Shown: positions 1-8,311 of the stretch, piece after piece
Position numbering within the stretch: the stretch's first letter is position 1
Layout: each line of letters starts with the position of its first letter
Assembly (NCBI GenBank): GCA_963814955.1
Contig: CAWFEX010000006.1
Coordinates: 186,001-250,000, forward strand
DNA length: 64,000 nt
Direction of reading: 5' to 3'
From: DATCJA01 sp963814955
GTDB taxonomy: Bacteria > Acidobacteriota > Vicinamibacteria > Vicinamibacterales > UBA2999
Position numbers and translations under genes: made by a program
The notes under the pieces: generated by a model
Seen by the model: the letters and a program-made list of their open reading frames with translations, nothing else
Told to the model about the DNA's origin: nothing
Database searches by the model: none

Positions 1-128
1 CGGGCAACAAGCTGCGGGACATGCAGGGGCCGCCGAAGATGGCTCGGGCGGAGCACGACGCCGCACATCAGGCACCTAAAGCACCCCAGGCACCTCAGGC
101 ACCTTCGAAAGATGGAGCGCCTGCGTGA
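1..128 (+). CDS. nuoI: NADH-quinone oxidoreductase subunit I, C-terminal end (partial)
   Basis: The 5' end is cut off by the window edge. Reading from base 3 gives about 41 codons ending at TGA 126-128, with an Ala/Pro/Gln-rich tail (repeats of QAP). The TGA overlaps the GTG start of nuoJ. NuoI, the two-cluster ferredoxin-like subunit of complex I, normally precedes nuoJ, and a poorly conserved tail is usual for it. No iron-sulfur motif falls inside the window, so the identity rests on position and operon order only. Confidence 0.5.
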   Translation, partial: GNKLRDMQGPPKMARAEHDAAHQAPKAPQAPQAPSKDGAPA

Positions 129-619
129 TCGGCGAAGCGCTCGCATTCTGGGGACTGGCCGTTCTGCTCGTCGGCTCGGCTCTCGCCGTGGTGCTGTCGA
201 AGAACCTCTTTCACAGCGTGTTGTGGCTGGCGCTCGCCCTCACGGGCACGGCGGGCGTGTTTCTCCTGCTCGAAGCGGAATTCCTCGCATGGGTGCAGCT
301 GCTGCTCTATGCCGGTGGGATCGTGACGATCGTGGTGTTCGCCATCGTCGTTACCGAGCGTCTCGTGGGTGAACGAATTTCACAGACGAACCGCCGCATC
401 GGCGGCGGCGCAGTCGTTGCCGCCGCTTTGCTCGCCGCAATACTCATGGCGATCATGCAGCGTCCGCTGGTGACGGCCCGACCGGCCCTGCCGCCCGAAC
501 TGACACGAACCCTTGGGGAGGCGGTCCTCACGAGATTCGTGATGCCGTTCGAGCTTCTGGCGCTGCTGATGCTGGCAGCATTGATGAGCGCAATCTACTT
601 CGCGCGCCCGGACGATTAA
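125..619 (+). CDS. nuoJ: NADH-quinone oxidoreductase subunit J
   Basis: A 164-residue membrane protein of the proton-pumping arm of complex I. It has five hydrophobic segments; the family pattern FLLLEAEFLAWVQLLLYAGG, around residues 46-65, is the conserved third helix with its pi-bulge region. The GTG start overlaps the preceding stop (GTGA) and the TAA stop overlaps the nuoK ATG (TAATG), so translation is probably coupled through the nuoIJKLMN operon. Length is normal for the family. Confidence 0.93.
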   Translation: MIGEALAFWGLAVLLVGSALAVVLSKNLFHSVLWLALALTGTAGVFLLLEAEFLAWVQLLLYAGGIVTIVVFAIVVTERLVGERISQTNRRIGGGAVVAAALLAAILMAIMQRPLVTARPALPPELTRTLGEAVLTRFVMPFELLALLMLAALMSAIYFARPDD

Positions 620-1026
620 TGCACTCTTCGCTTCCACAAGCCACAGAGACACGGAGACACAGAGAATTCTCTTGTTTAACCTCTGTGTCTCTGTGCCTCT
701 GGCCCGTCTGGAACCGATTCGGTATATGGGTTTACAAGCCGTACTTAACGCTCGCCGCGGTTGTGTTCTGCATCGGATTGTTCGGCGTGATGACGCGCCG
801 CAACACGATCGGCATCCTTCTGGGCATCGAGCTGATGCTCAACGCCGTCAACATCAATCTGGTGGCGTTCGCGCGATTCAATGCAGATGTGACCGGCATG
901 GTGTTCACCGTGTTCACCATCTGCATCACGGTTGCCGAGGCGGCTCTCGGTCTCGCCATCGTCATTCTCCTCTTCCGGACCCGCCGCACCGTCATCGCGG
1001 ACCATCTGGACCTTCTCAAAGGCTGA
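619..1026 (+). CDS. nuoK: NADH-quinone oxidoreductase subunit K with an N-terminal extension
   Basis: The conserved NuoK core starts near residue 41 (YLTLAAVVFCIGLFGV) and includes the family segment GILLGIELMLNAVNINL with the membrane glutamates used in proton transfer, giving three helices. NuoK is normally about 100 residues; this frame gives 135. The extra N-terminal residues are encoded by an inverted repeat (641-702). The ATG at 619 overlaps the nuoJ stop exactly as elsewhere in this operon, and there is no good in-frame start just before the core (GTG 685 lies inside the repeat). I therefore keep 619, with the element read through in frame. The stop overlaps the nuoL ATG. Confidence 0.85.
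   Translation: MHSSLPQATETRRHREFSCLTSVSLCLWPVWNRFGIWVYKPYLTLAAVVFCIGLFGVMTRRNTIGILLGIELMLNAVNINLVAFARFNADVTGMVFTVFTICITVAEAALGLAIVILLFRTRRTVIADHLDLLKG
641..702. repeat. Hairpin repeat element, CACAGAGACAC family, inside nuoK
   Basis: Left arm 641-664 and right arm 681-702 are near-complementary: 14 of 15 bases pair next to a 16-base AT-rich loop. Both arms are built from a CACAGAGA-like word. The element lies inside the nuoK reading frame and adds roughly 20 codons without a stop. Dispersed elements of this kind are common in intergenic space of acidobacterial-type genomes (general knowledge); placement inside a respiratory gene is unusual. Confidence 0.75.
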
Positions 1027-2942
1027 TGACAGACGCTGGTCTTTTTCCGCTGGCCGCGCTGCTGCTGCACGCAGCTGCGTTTGTGCTGCTGGCAGTGATC
1101 GTGCCGCTGCGCCGTTCCGGTCGGCCGGCGGCGATGGTGTCCATCCTGTGTGCCACAGGTTCGTTCGCCTCCGCGGTCCAGGCGTGGCGGACCCACGGAG
1201 GCGAAACACTTTCCCGTCTCGTGTGGGAATGGCTGCCTTCACAGGGCGAGACACTGGCAACAATCGGCGTGCTGGCGGACGCCGATTCCACCGTAATGCT
1301 CTGCCTCGTGGGCCTCGTGTCGCTGCTCGTCCAGGTGTATTCGCTGGGATATCTGAGCGATGAGCCGCGGCCGGCGCTTGGCCGCTATTACGCGTACCAG
1401 TCGCTCTTCGCGTTCTCGATGATGGGACTGGTACTCGCGCCAAACCTCCTGCAGTTGTTCATCTGTTGGGAGCTCGTCGGCCTCTGCTCGTACCTGTTGA
1501 TCGGCTATTGGTATCAGCGCCCGGCCGCCGCTCGCGCCGCAGTCAAAGCATTCTGGACGACGAAAGCAGGGGACGTCGGATTACTGATTGGCATCATTCT
1601 GCTCTGGCGCCAGACCGGCACGTTCGATCTGATCGAGCTGCGAACGCTGGCGGAGAGCGGCGCGCTGCCAGCAGCCGGACTTTCAGTGATTACGTTCTGC
1701 ATCTACCTGGGCGCCGTCGGCAAGTCGGCGCAATTCCCCCTGCATGTGTGGCTACCGGATGCGATGGAAGGTCCCACGCCGGTTTCCGCACTGATCCACG
1801 CAGCGACGATGGTGACCGCGGGTGTGTACCTGCTGCTGCGTACTGCGTGGCTGTTTGCGCTGACGCCGGACGTCCTGCTGATCGTCGCGTGGATCGGCGC
1901 GTTTACGGCGCTGCTGGCCGCGGTGCTCGCCTGCGTACAGGACGACATCAAGCGCGTTCTTGCCTATTCGACGGTCTCGCAGCTCGGGTACATGATGACG
2001 GCCATCGGCGCAGGCTTTGCCAGCGCCGGGTTCTTCCATCTCCTCACGCATGGCGTGTTCAAGGCGCTGCTCTTCCTCGGCGCAGGCGCGGTGATTCACG
2101 CGGTCGGGAGCAACAACCTCTCGCAGATGGGCCAGCTGTCGCGCCGCATGCCGCAGACGATGATCGTGTTCGTTGTCGGCACGCTGTCGCTGGCGGGAAT
2201 CCCACTGTTTGCCGGCTTCCTGTCGAAGGAGGAAATTCTTGGCGCGGTGTGGGCGGGAGGGCTGGTCGGACCGTTCGTGCTGCTCATGCTCGTGGCGTTC
2301 CTGACCGCGTTCTACATGTTCCGCGCGGTGTTCCTCGCCTTTTTCGGCGAGCCGACCATGGCCGGTTCCGCCGCGGTCGCTGTCGCATCACACGCCCATT
2401 CGCACGCACACGTTGGAGCCGGGCACGGCGCCGGTCATGCGAACGAACCTCCGCACGCGCACGATCCGCCGGCGACGATGGCCGGGCCGCTATGGATCCT
2501 GGCAGGACTGTCGATGGTCATCGGCGTGTATTTCACGTTCGAGCACCCGGAAACGGAATTCGTGAGCCCGGCGTGGCTGATGCCGGGCGCCGTCGGTGTG
2601 GCGGCAGCCGGCATTCTCCTGGCGTGGGCGACATATCAGCGCCGGCTGATCGATCCGGCTGTATTTACATCTGCCTTCGCGCCGGTTTACAAGGCGGCAC
2701 TCGCCAAATTCTGGATAGACGACTTCTTCGAGCACGTCGTTGCGGCGTCGGTGCTGGCCTTTTCACGCGCCGTTGGATGGGTGGACCGCTACCTCGTGGA
2801 CGGCGTCCTCAATGCGCTGAGCGCGTGGACGCTGACCGCCGGCGACGACATGCGCACCATACAGTCGGGACGTGCGCAGGATTACGTGTACGGTGTGGCC
2901 GTCGGACTGCTGGTTCTTCTCCTCTGGGTTCAGTTCAGGTGA
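1026..2942 (+). CDS. nuoL: NADH-quinone oxidoreductase subunit L
   Basis: A 638-residue antiporter-like subunit of the complex I membrane arm. It contains the hallmark lysine/histidine helices (GPTPVSALIHAATMVTAGVY, about residue 250, and CVQDDIKRVLAYSTVSQLGY, about residue 305) and a C-terminal lateral-helix region. A histidine-rich loop at roughly residues 455-482, with many His spaced by Ala or Gly, is an insertion that could bind metal. ATG 1026 overlaps the nuoK TGA. A longer in-frame extension to 672 would run through nuoK in another frame and is not used. Confidence 0.95.
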   Translation: MTDAGLFPLAALLLHAAAFVLLAVIVPLRRSGRPAAMVSILCATGSFASAVQAWRTHGGETLSRLVWEWLPSQGETLATIGVLADADSTVMLCLVGLVSLLVQVYSLGYLSDEPRPALGRYYAYQSLFAFSMMGLVLAPNLLQLFICWELVGLCSYLLIGYWYQRPAAARAAVKAFWTTKAGDVGLLIGIILLWRQTGTFDLIELRTLAESGALPAAGLSVITFCIYLGAVGKSAQFPLHVWLPDAMEGPTPVSALIHAATMVTAGVYLLLRTAWLFALTPDVLLIVAWIGAFTALLAAVLACVQDDIKRVLAYSTVSQLGYMMTAIGAGFASAGFFHLLTHGVFKALLFLGAGAVIHAVGSNNLSQMGQLSRRMPQTMIVFVVGTLSLAGIPLFAGFLSKEEILGAVWAGGLVGPFVLLMLVAFLTAFYMFRAVFLAFFGEPTMAGSAAVAVASHAHSHAHVGAGHGAGHANEPPHAHDPPATMAGPLWILAGLSMVIGVYFTFEHPETEFVSPAWLMPGAVGVAAAGILLAWATYQRRLIDPAVFTSAFAPVYKAALAKFWIDDFFEHVVAASVLAFSRAVGWVDRYLVDGVLNALSAWTLTAGDDMRTIQSGRAQDYVYGVAVGLLVLLLWVQFR

Positions 2943-2955
2943 TGCAGCGCGAATC

Positions 2956-4491
2956 ATGAGCAGACTTCCTCTTCTCTCGATCATGACGTGGGCGCCTTTT
3001 ATGAGCGCGCTCGTCATCATGTTCTTCGCACGGCATCGCCCGCTGCTCGTGCGGTGGGTGTCCGTAATCGGCACGAGCATTTCGCTGATTGCGTCGCTCT
3101 GGTTGTACTGGGCGTACGACCGTGCGGCGGCAGGCTTCCAGTTCCACGAAGAAATGCCGCTCGTTCCATCGCTTGGTATTTCGTACCTGCTGGCCATCGA
3201 CGGCATCAGCGCGCTGATGGCACTGCTGACGTCGATCATCATCTTTGCGGGTGTGTTCGCGTCGTGGACCGTGAAGGAGCGGAGCCAGGAGTTTTATGCG
3301 CTCCTGCTCCTCCTCGTAACGGGCGTGTACGGCGTCTTCGTCTCACTCGATCTGTTCATCCTGTTTCTCTTTTACGAGATTGCGGTACTGCCGATGTACC
3401 TGCTGATCGGCATCTGGGGATCGTCCGGGCACGTGCGCCCGCAGGGCATCTTCGGTTGGGCGATGGGTCGAACCGGCGTTGGCACGAAGGAATACGCAGC
3501 CATGAAGCTGACCCTGTATCTGCTGTTCGGGTCGGCGTTCATTCTCGTGGGAATCCTTGCGCTCTACGTCGCCACTGGTTCGCAGACGTTCTCGTTCGTG
3601 ACGTATCAGTCGATGCAGTTCGACCCCACGCTGCAGCGGTGGGTGTTTCTGGCGTTCTATGTAGGGTTCGGAATTCTGGCGGGCATCTGGCCGCTGCATA
3701 CCTGGTCGCCTGACGGGCACGCATCGGCACCGACCGCCGTGTCGATGCTCCACGCGGGCGTGTTGATGAAACTCGGCGCGTACGGCGTGGTGCGGCTCGG
3801 CATGGGCCTGCTGCCAGACGCATCCGTCGATTGGGCGTGGCTCGTCGGCACGATTGCCTGCATCAACATCGTCTACGGCGCATTGAGCGCCATGGCGCAG
3901 ACGGACTTGAAGTACGTGATCGCGTACTCATCCGTCTCGCACATGGGAGTCGTGATGCTCGGTGCGGCGACGCTCACGGTGGACGGCCTGAACGGATCGG
4001 TCTTCCAGATGTTCGCGCACGGCATCATGACCGGCCTCTTCTTCGCCCTCGTCGGGCTCGTCTACGAGAAAGCGCACTCGCGCGAGATTTTCAAGATGGG
4101 CGGATTCGGTTCGATGATGCCGGGCATCGCGACCGCTTTCACCATTGGCGGCCTTTCTTCGCTTGGTTTGCCGGCGACCGCCGGTTTCGTCGCCGAGCTG
4201 CTGACATTCCTGGGCGCCTGGAGCTCCGAGTACCGATGGTGGCTGTTTCCAGGCGTCATCGGTGCGTTCCTGACATCTGTTTACGTCCTCCGCGTCGCCA
4301 AGCAGATTTTCTGGGGACCGCCGAGCTCCGATCCCCACTTCGCAAATCTTCCTGACGCTCGAGGCACGGAGTGGGCGGCCCTCGGCATTCTCGTGTTCGT
4401 CCTGGTGCTCTTCGGTGTGGCTCCATCGATCGCCGTCGGCCCCGTCGATACGGCGACAGGACCGCTTCTGCAGCGGTTGGCAGAACAATGA
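2956..4491 (+). CDS. nuoM: NADH-quinone oxidoreductase subunit M
   Basis: A 511-residue antiporter-like membrane subunit. Key segments are the glutamate helix FILFLFYEIAVLPMYLLIG (about residue 137), HASAPTAVSMLHAGVLMKLG (about residue 255) and MAQTDLKYVIAYSSVSHMG (about residue 313). The start at 2956 is chosen because it begins the hydrophobic first helix 13 bases after the nuoL stop; an upstream in-frame ATG at 2872 would overlap nuoL. The stop overlaps the nuoN ATG. Confidence 0.95.
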   Translation: MSRLPLLSIMTWAPFMSALVIMFFARHRPLLVRWVSVIGTSISLIASLWLYWAYDRAAAGFQFHEEMPLVPSLGISYLLAIDGISALMALLTSIIIFAGVFASWTVKERSQEFYALLLLLVTGVYGVFVSLDLFILFLFYEIAVLPMYLLIGIWGSSGHVRPQGIFGWAMGRTGVGTKEYAAMKLTLYLLFGSAFILVGILALYVATGSQTFSFVTYQSMQFDPTLQRWVFLAFYVGFGILAGIWPLHTWSPDGHASAPTAVSMLHAGVLMKLGAYGVVRLGMGLLPDASVDWAWLVGTIACINIVYGALSAMAQTDLKYVIAYSSVSHMGVVMLGAATLTVDGLNGSVFQMFAHGIMTGLFFALVGLVYEKAHSREIFKMGGFGSMMPGIATAFTIGGLSSLGLPATAGFVAELLTFLGAWSSEYRWWLFPGVIGAFLTSVYVLRVAKQIFWGPPSSDPHFANLPDARGTEWAALGILVFVLVLFGVAPSIAVGPVDTATGPLLQRLAEQ

Positions 4492-5939
4492 CGCCCGATA
4501 TTGCCATGGCCCTGCTGCCGGAACTGGCGCTCTTCGCGCTCGCCGTCGTCGTCTTGCTGTTGGGCGCAACCCGATCGTACGCGGGGCAGGTCCCGCGCAG
4601 CGAAGTCCCCCGCGGACCCGCCGGATGGATCACTCTGATCGGCCTGCTCGTGGTGTTTGGCCTGACGTTTCTCGTCCCGCCGGACGCGTCGCTGCTGCGT
4701 GAATCGTTCGTGCAGGACAGCCTGGCACTCTTTGCAAAACGGCTCTTCATCGCGTCTGCGGCACTCAGCCTGCTGGGCTCGCTGACGCTGCGGCACGACG
4801 CCTTCAGCCGCCGCTCGGCCGAGTATCACTTCGCCGTCATCGTATCCGTGCTCGGCATGTCCATTTTGGCATCGGCGCGCGAGCTGATTCTGCTGTTCGT
4901 CGGCTTCGAGCTGATGTCGATACCGCTGTTCCTGCTCACGGGCTTTCTGAAGCGCGATGCTGTCGCGCCGGAAGCGGCGCTCAAGTTCTTTCTTGTCGGG
5001 ACCGCCTCGTCTGCCGTGATCGTCTACGGCATGTCGTTCGTCTACGGAGTCAGCGGCAGCACGATGCTCGCCGCTATCCCTCGGGCGATGGCCGACGGGC
5101 ATCCGCTCGTCATGCTCGGCATGGCCCTCCTGCTGGCTGGTCTCGGGTTCAAGATTGCCGCGTTTCCCTTCCACATGTGGGCGCCCGACACCTACGAAGC
5201 CGCCAACACGTCCTTCGTCGCATGGCTCTCCGTGGCGCCCAAGGCAGCGGGGTTCGTCGCCATCATCCGCCTGTACATCGAGGGCGTCGGCAGCGCCGCG
5301 CTGGTCTGGATGCCGGCCGTCGCGGTACTCGCGGGCATGACCATGGTGACCGGGAACCTGATGGCGATTCCGCAGCAGAACATCAAGCGGCTGCTGGCGT
5401 ACTCCGGCGTGGCGCACATCGGATACATGCTCGTCGGACTCGCGGCGCTCTCGAGCTCGGGTGTCGCGATGATGCTGTTCTACCTGGTCGCTTACATGTT
5501 CGGAAACATGGGGGCGTTCCTCGTCGTGCAGGCGGTGGCACAGTCGGAAGCGTCCGACGGTATCGACGCATATCGCGGTCTTGCGCAACGATCGCCGCTC
5601 CTGGCGCTTTCGATGCTGATCTTCCTGCTTTCGCTGGGCGGCATTCCGTTCGTGGCAGGATTCTGGGCGAAGCTCTACGTGTTCTGGGCGGCGATCGAAC
5701 GCGGCATGTACGGGCTCGTGTTCCTGGGCGCCGTGCTCACCGTCGTTGCGCTGTATTACTACCTGCTCGTGGCGCGGAGGATGTACATCGAAGCGCCGCC
5801 GCGCACCGAGCCAGTGCCTGTCCAGCCTCTCCTCGGCGTCGCCATTCTCGTGTGCGTTGTCGGCGTCGTCGGGATGGGTGTCTATCCCGCGCCCTGGGTG
5901 ACGCTCGTCCAGCAAGTCGCTTCCACGCTCTTCTCGTAG
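4488..5939 (+). CDS. nuoN: NADH-quinone oxidoreductase subunit N
   Basis: A 483-residue third antiporter-like subunit of complex I. The conserved pieces are ELILLFVGFELMSIPLFLL, FKIAAFPFHMWAPDTYEAAN and IPQQNIKRLLAYSGVAHIGY. The ATG at 4488 overlaps the nuoM stop (ATGA) and ends the operon. The gene is convergent with mgtE, with about 60 bases between them and no convincing terminator hairpin. Confidence 0.95.
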   Translation: MTPDIAMALLPELALFALAVVVLLLGATRSYAGQVPRSEVPRGPAGWITLIGLLVVFGLTFLVPPDASLLRESFVQDSLALFAKRLFIASAALSLLGSLTLRHDAFSRRSAEYHFAVIVSVLGMSILASARELILLFVGFELMSIPLFLLTGFLKRDAVAPEAALKFFLVGTASSAVIVYGMSFVYGVSGSTMLAAIPRAMADGHPLVMLGMALLLAGLGFKIAAFPFHMWAPDTYEAANTSFVAWLSVAPKAAGFVAIIRLYIEGVGSAALVWMPAVAVLAGMTMVTGNLMAIPQQNIKRLLAYSGVAHIGYMLVGLAALSSSGVAMMLFYLVAYMFGNMGAFLVVQAVAQSEASDGIDAYRGLAQRSPLLALSMLIFLLSLGGIPFVAGFWAKLYVFWAAIERGMYGLVFLGAVLTVVALYYYLLVARRMYIEAPPRTEPVPVQPLLGVAILVCVVGVVGMGVYPAPWVTLVQQVASTLFS

Positions 5940-6000
5940 TTCGTCGACCGCGCCTGCGCTCGCCCGCTGCCTTCAACGCCGAACGATGAGACGCCCTCGA

Positions 6001-7430
6001 TCAGAGGATGAACAACGTCGCCAGGCCCAGAAACAGGAAGAATCCCATCGCGTCTGTGATGAATGTCAACAACACGCTCGAGCCCTGCGCCGGATCTCGC
6101 CCGGCTGCTTGCAGACCCAGCGGAATCGTCACACCTGCCAACGCCGCCACGAGCAGGTTCAGCACAACCGCGCCGCTCATCACCATGCCAAGTGCAATAT
6201 TCGTGTACAAGCCGATGGCGAAGATCCCGACTACGAGGCCCCAGACGGTCCCGTTCATCACTCCGATTGCCAGCTCTTTCTGCAGGAGCCGCCGTGCGTT
6301 GCCGGGTTGAAGATGATCGAGCGCCAGAGCGCGGATCACCAACGCCATTGTCTGATTTCCCGTGTTGCCGCCGATGCTGGCGACGATCGGCATGAGCGCC
6401 GCAAGCGCAGCGACCCGCTCGATGGTCCCCTCGAACTGCCCGATCACGCGTGACGCGATGAACGCGGTCAGCAGATTGACGGCCAGCCATGGCCAACGAT
6501 TGCGAGCACTGTTCCACGGGGCCGCAAAGAGGTCTTCGTCGCCGCTGAGCCCGGCATTCTTCAGGGCCTGGAGATTCGATTCGTCTCGGAGCAAGTCCAT
6601 GACGGCGTCGACAGTGAGACGCCCGACGAGCTTGCCACGGTTGTCGACGACAGGCGCCGAAATCAGATCGTACCGCTCGAACGTCTTCACCGCGTCGCGC
6701 GCATCGTCATGAGGACCGAAGCTGATTGTGTCGTCGCTCACGGCACCGATCGGACTCGACGGATCCGGAGCAGCAGCACGTGCAACGCAACCGACCCGCG
6801 GAGAGCATTTCTCGCGTCGGTGACGAAAATGCGATCCGTCTGGGCCGGCAGCTCGCCTCGTCGACGCAGCGCCGCGAGCACCTCCTCGACGGAATACGTC
6901 TCGGGAACCGCCACGAGCTCGCGCGCCATGTAATGGCCCACGGAGTTGTCTCCGTACTGGATCGAATCCTCGAAGACAGTGCGATCGTTCGATTCGAGCG
7001 CCTGAGACAGCTCGTCGACCACGTCTTCGGGCAACGACTCCGAGACATAGCCAAGATCTTCCGGATCCAGTGTTGAGAGCAGCGCGATCAGCTCCTGACG
7101 CTGTGTGACGGCGACGAGCGAGTCGCGGACCGCGGCCGACACTTCCACGAACGCGATACCCGCCAGCTCCGGAGATACCTGTTGCCACACCGTTCGGCGG
7201 TAGTCGAGCGGCAGTGCTTCGAGGATGTACGCCAGATCGGCAGCATGCATCATGCGCAGCCGCCTACGCAGTTCGGCTTCGTTCTGGCGATGCTGCAAAT
7301 TTTCGAGAAGGTCGCGCCGCGGCCCTTCCTGCCGATGCGTCAAGGACTCCAGCACGCGATGCTTCTCGAGGAGACGAGTGATCTCCGCAAGATTGCGTTG
7401 CAGATCTGCTTCAGAGCGGACGGTCGTCAT
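6001..7430 (-). pseudogene. mgtE: Magnesium transporter MgtE, interrupted by a one-base deletion
   Basis: The N-terminal part (from 7430) has the MgtE superhelical domain (EDLGYVSESLPEDVVDELSQ) and the first CBS domain. The C-terminal part, in another frame, has the second CBS domain and five membrane helices with the family Mg2+ motif IGGNTGNQ. The two frames join at about 6765 on the minus strand, where CTCCGGATCCG lacks one base relative to an expected Arg-Asp-Pro codon series. Restoring one base gives about 476 residues, a normal MgtE length. No other lesion is visible, so this is a sequencing indel or a very recent mutation. I saw no Mg2+ riboswitch upstream. Confidence 0.85.
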
Positions 7431-7617
7431 GCACCATCCTACTCACAGGACGTGCACGAGATGAATGTCGCCAGCCCCCAAAGCGAACCCGTTCAGGGCG
7501 TGATTGGAAAGCTACTCGACGGTGACACCTATTTTTCACATCGTTGATGTGTATCCTCCGCAGCCGGCGACCGACAACGGCAGTTCCAGCAACGATGGCG
7601 CGCCAACGAGACCGACG

Positions 7618-7646
7618 TTCTGCGCAGCAACAGAGTCCCGTATAAT
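7618..7646 (+). promoter_or_regulatory. Possible sigma-70 promoter for the gene at 7686
   Basis: A perfect TATAAT (7641-7646) stands 17 bases after a weak -35 match, TTCTGC (7618-7623), and about 40 bases before the GTG at 7686. The rest of the 255-base gap between mgtE and this gene shows nothing else that I recognise. Confidence 0.35.
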
Positions 7647-7685
7647 CGGCGTTCCCTTCCGCGTTCCAGTGGTCGACAGAAACCT

Positions 7686-8264
7686 GTGGAGCTGCTCAAT
7701 CGCATCGCTCTCGTCGTCACGCCCAAACGGCGCTTCCTGGAGTGGGTGAATCGCCTGCCCGATGCCGGCAAGCCGCTCACGATCGAGGACGCGGCCTCGC
7801 TCCGCATGGTGTATCTGGCGGCAACAGGCGACGAGGTTCCGCCGCTCGCCGAGGTAATCGAGATCTACTGGGAAGAGATGTTCGAGGAATCACTCGACGG
7901 CTGGACGAACGACGAGTCGCTCTGGCCCGCAAATCGTACGGCTCACGTCTTCCGCGACTGGTTTCACGTCGACTGCATTGAGGGAGTCGCCGACGCCGAT
8001 CCCGCCGAACCGGTCACCATCCACGAGCTGGCGCGGACGCGATGCGCCTCGTGTAACGCGGCCCTCGACGCCGCGCCGGTCGTGGTTGTCGCATTTGCGG
8101 ACCACTCCGTCCGGCGCATGACGGTGCAGGAGCTCGACGGCCTCAAGGCCAGCGCCACAGCAGAGGACGAGGCGTCCCATCGCAGGCTGGTGTTTCGATG
8201 CTGCCGCGAAGAGTGCGCAAAACAGATTGAGGACAGTCTGGCCGAAGCGTGGAACGAGGAATAA
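7686..8264 (+). CDS. Conserved protein of unknown function with four C-terminal cysteines
   Basis: A 192-residue soluble acidic protein. The N-terminal half (LNRIALVVTPKRRFLEW through a Trp/Glu-rich stretch to FRDWFHVDC) resembles a widespread uncharacterised bacterial family, which I recognise only by general pattern. The C-terminal third has CASC near residue 119 and CCREEC near residue 172, a spacing that could form a zinc site. The GTG at 7686 is the only plausible start downstream of the promoter; no Shine-Dalgarno sequence is visible. The last 47 bases before the next gene contain only its ribosome binding site. Confidence 0.6.
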   Translation: MELLNRIALVVTPKRRFLEWVNRLPDAGKPLTIEDAASLRMVYLAATGDEVPPLAEVIEIYWEEMFEESLDGWTNDESLWPANRTAHVFRDWFHVDCIEGVADADPAEPVTIHELARTRCASCNAALDAAPVVVVAFADHSVRRMTVQELDGLKASATAEDEASHRRLVFRCCREECAKQIEDSLAEAWNEE

Positions 8265-8311
8265 CTCAAATCCATCGGATCGTTCGCAAACTCGAATGAA
8301 GGAGCTGCGCG

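Noticed and set aside
672..1025. Long in-frame extension upstream of nuoL through nuoK
   Set aside because: It reads nuoK in the wrong frame; nuoL starts at ATG 1026 overlapping the nuoK stop and with the correct family N-terminus.
4281..5915. Long minus-strand open frame opposite nuoN
   Set aside because: Composition is Arg/His/Asp/Gln-rich, as expected from the antisense of a GC-rich gene; no motifs, and the plus strand is clearly nuoN.
7431..7560. Mg2+ riboswitch (M-box) upstream of mgtE
   Set aside because: The minus-strand leader shows none of the conserved segments I know, and no strong terminator-like hairpin.
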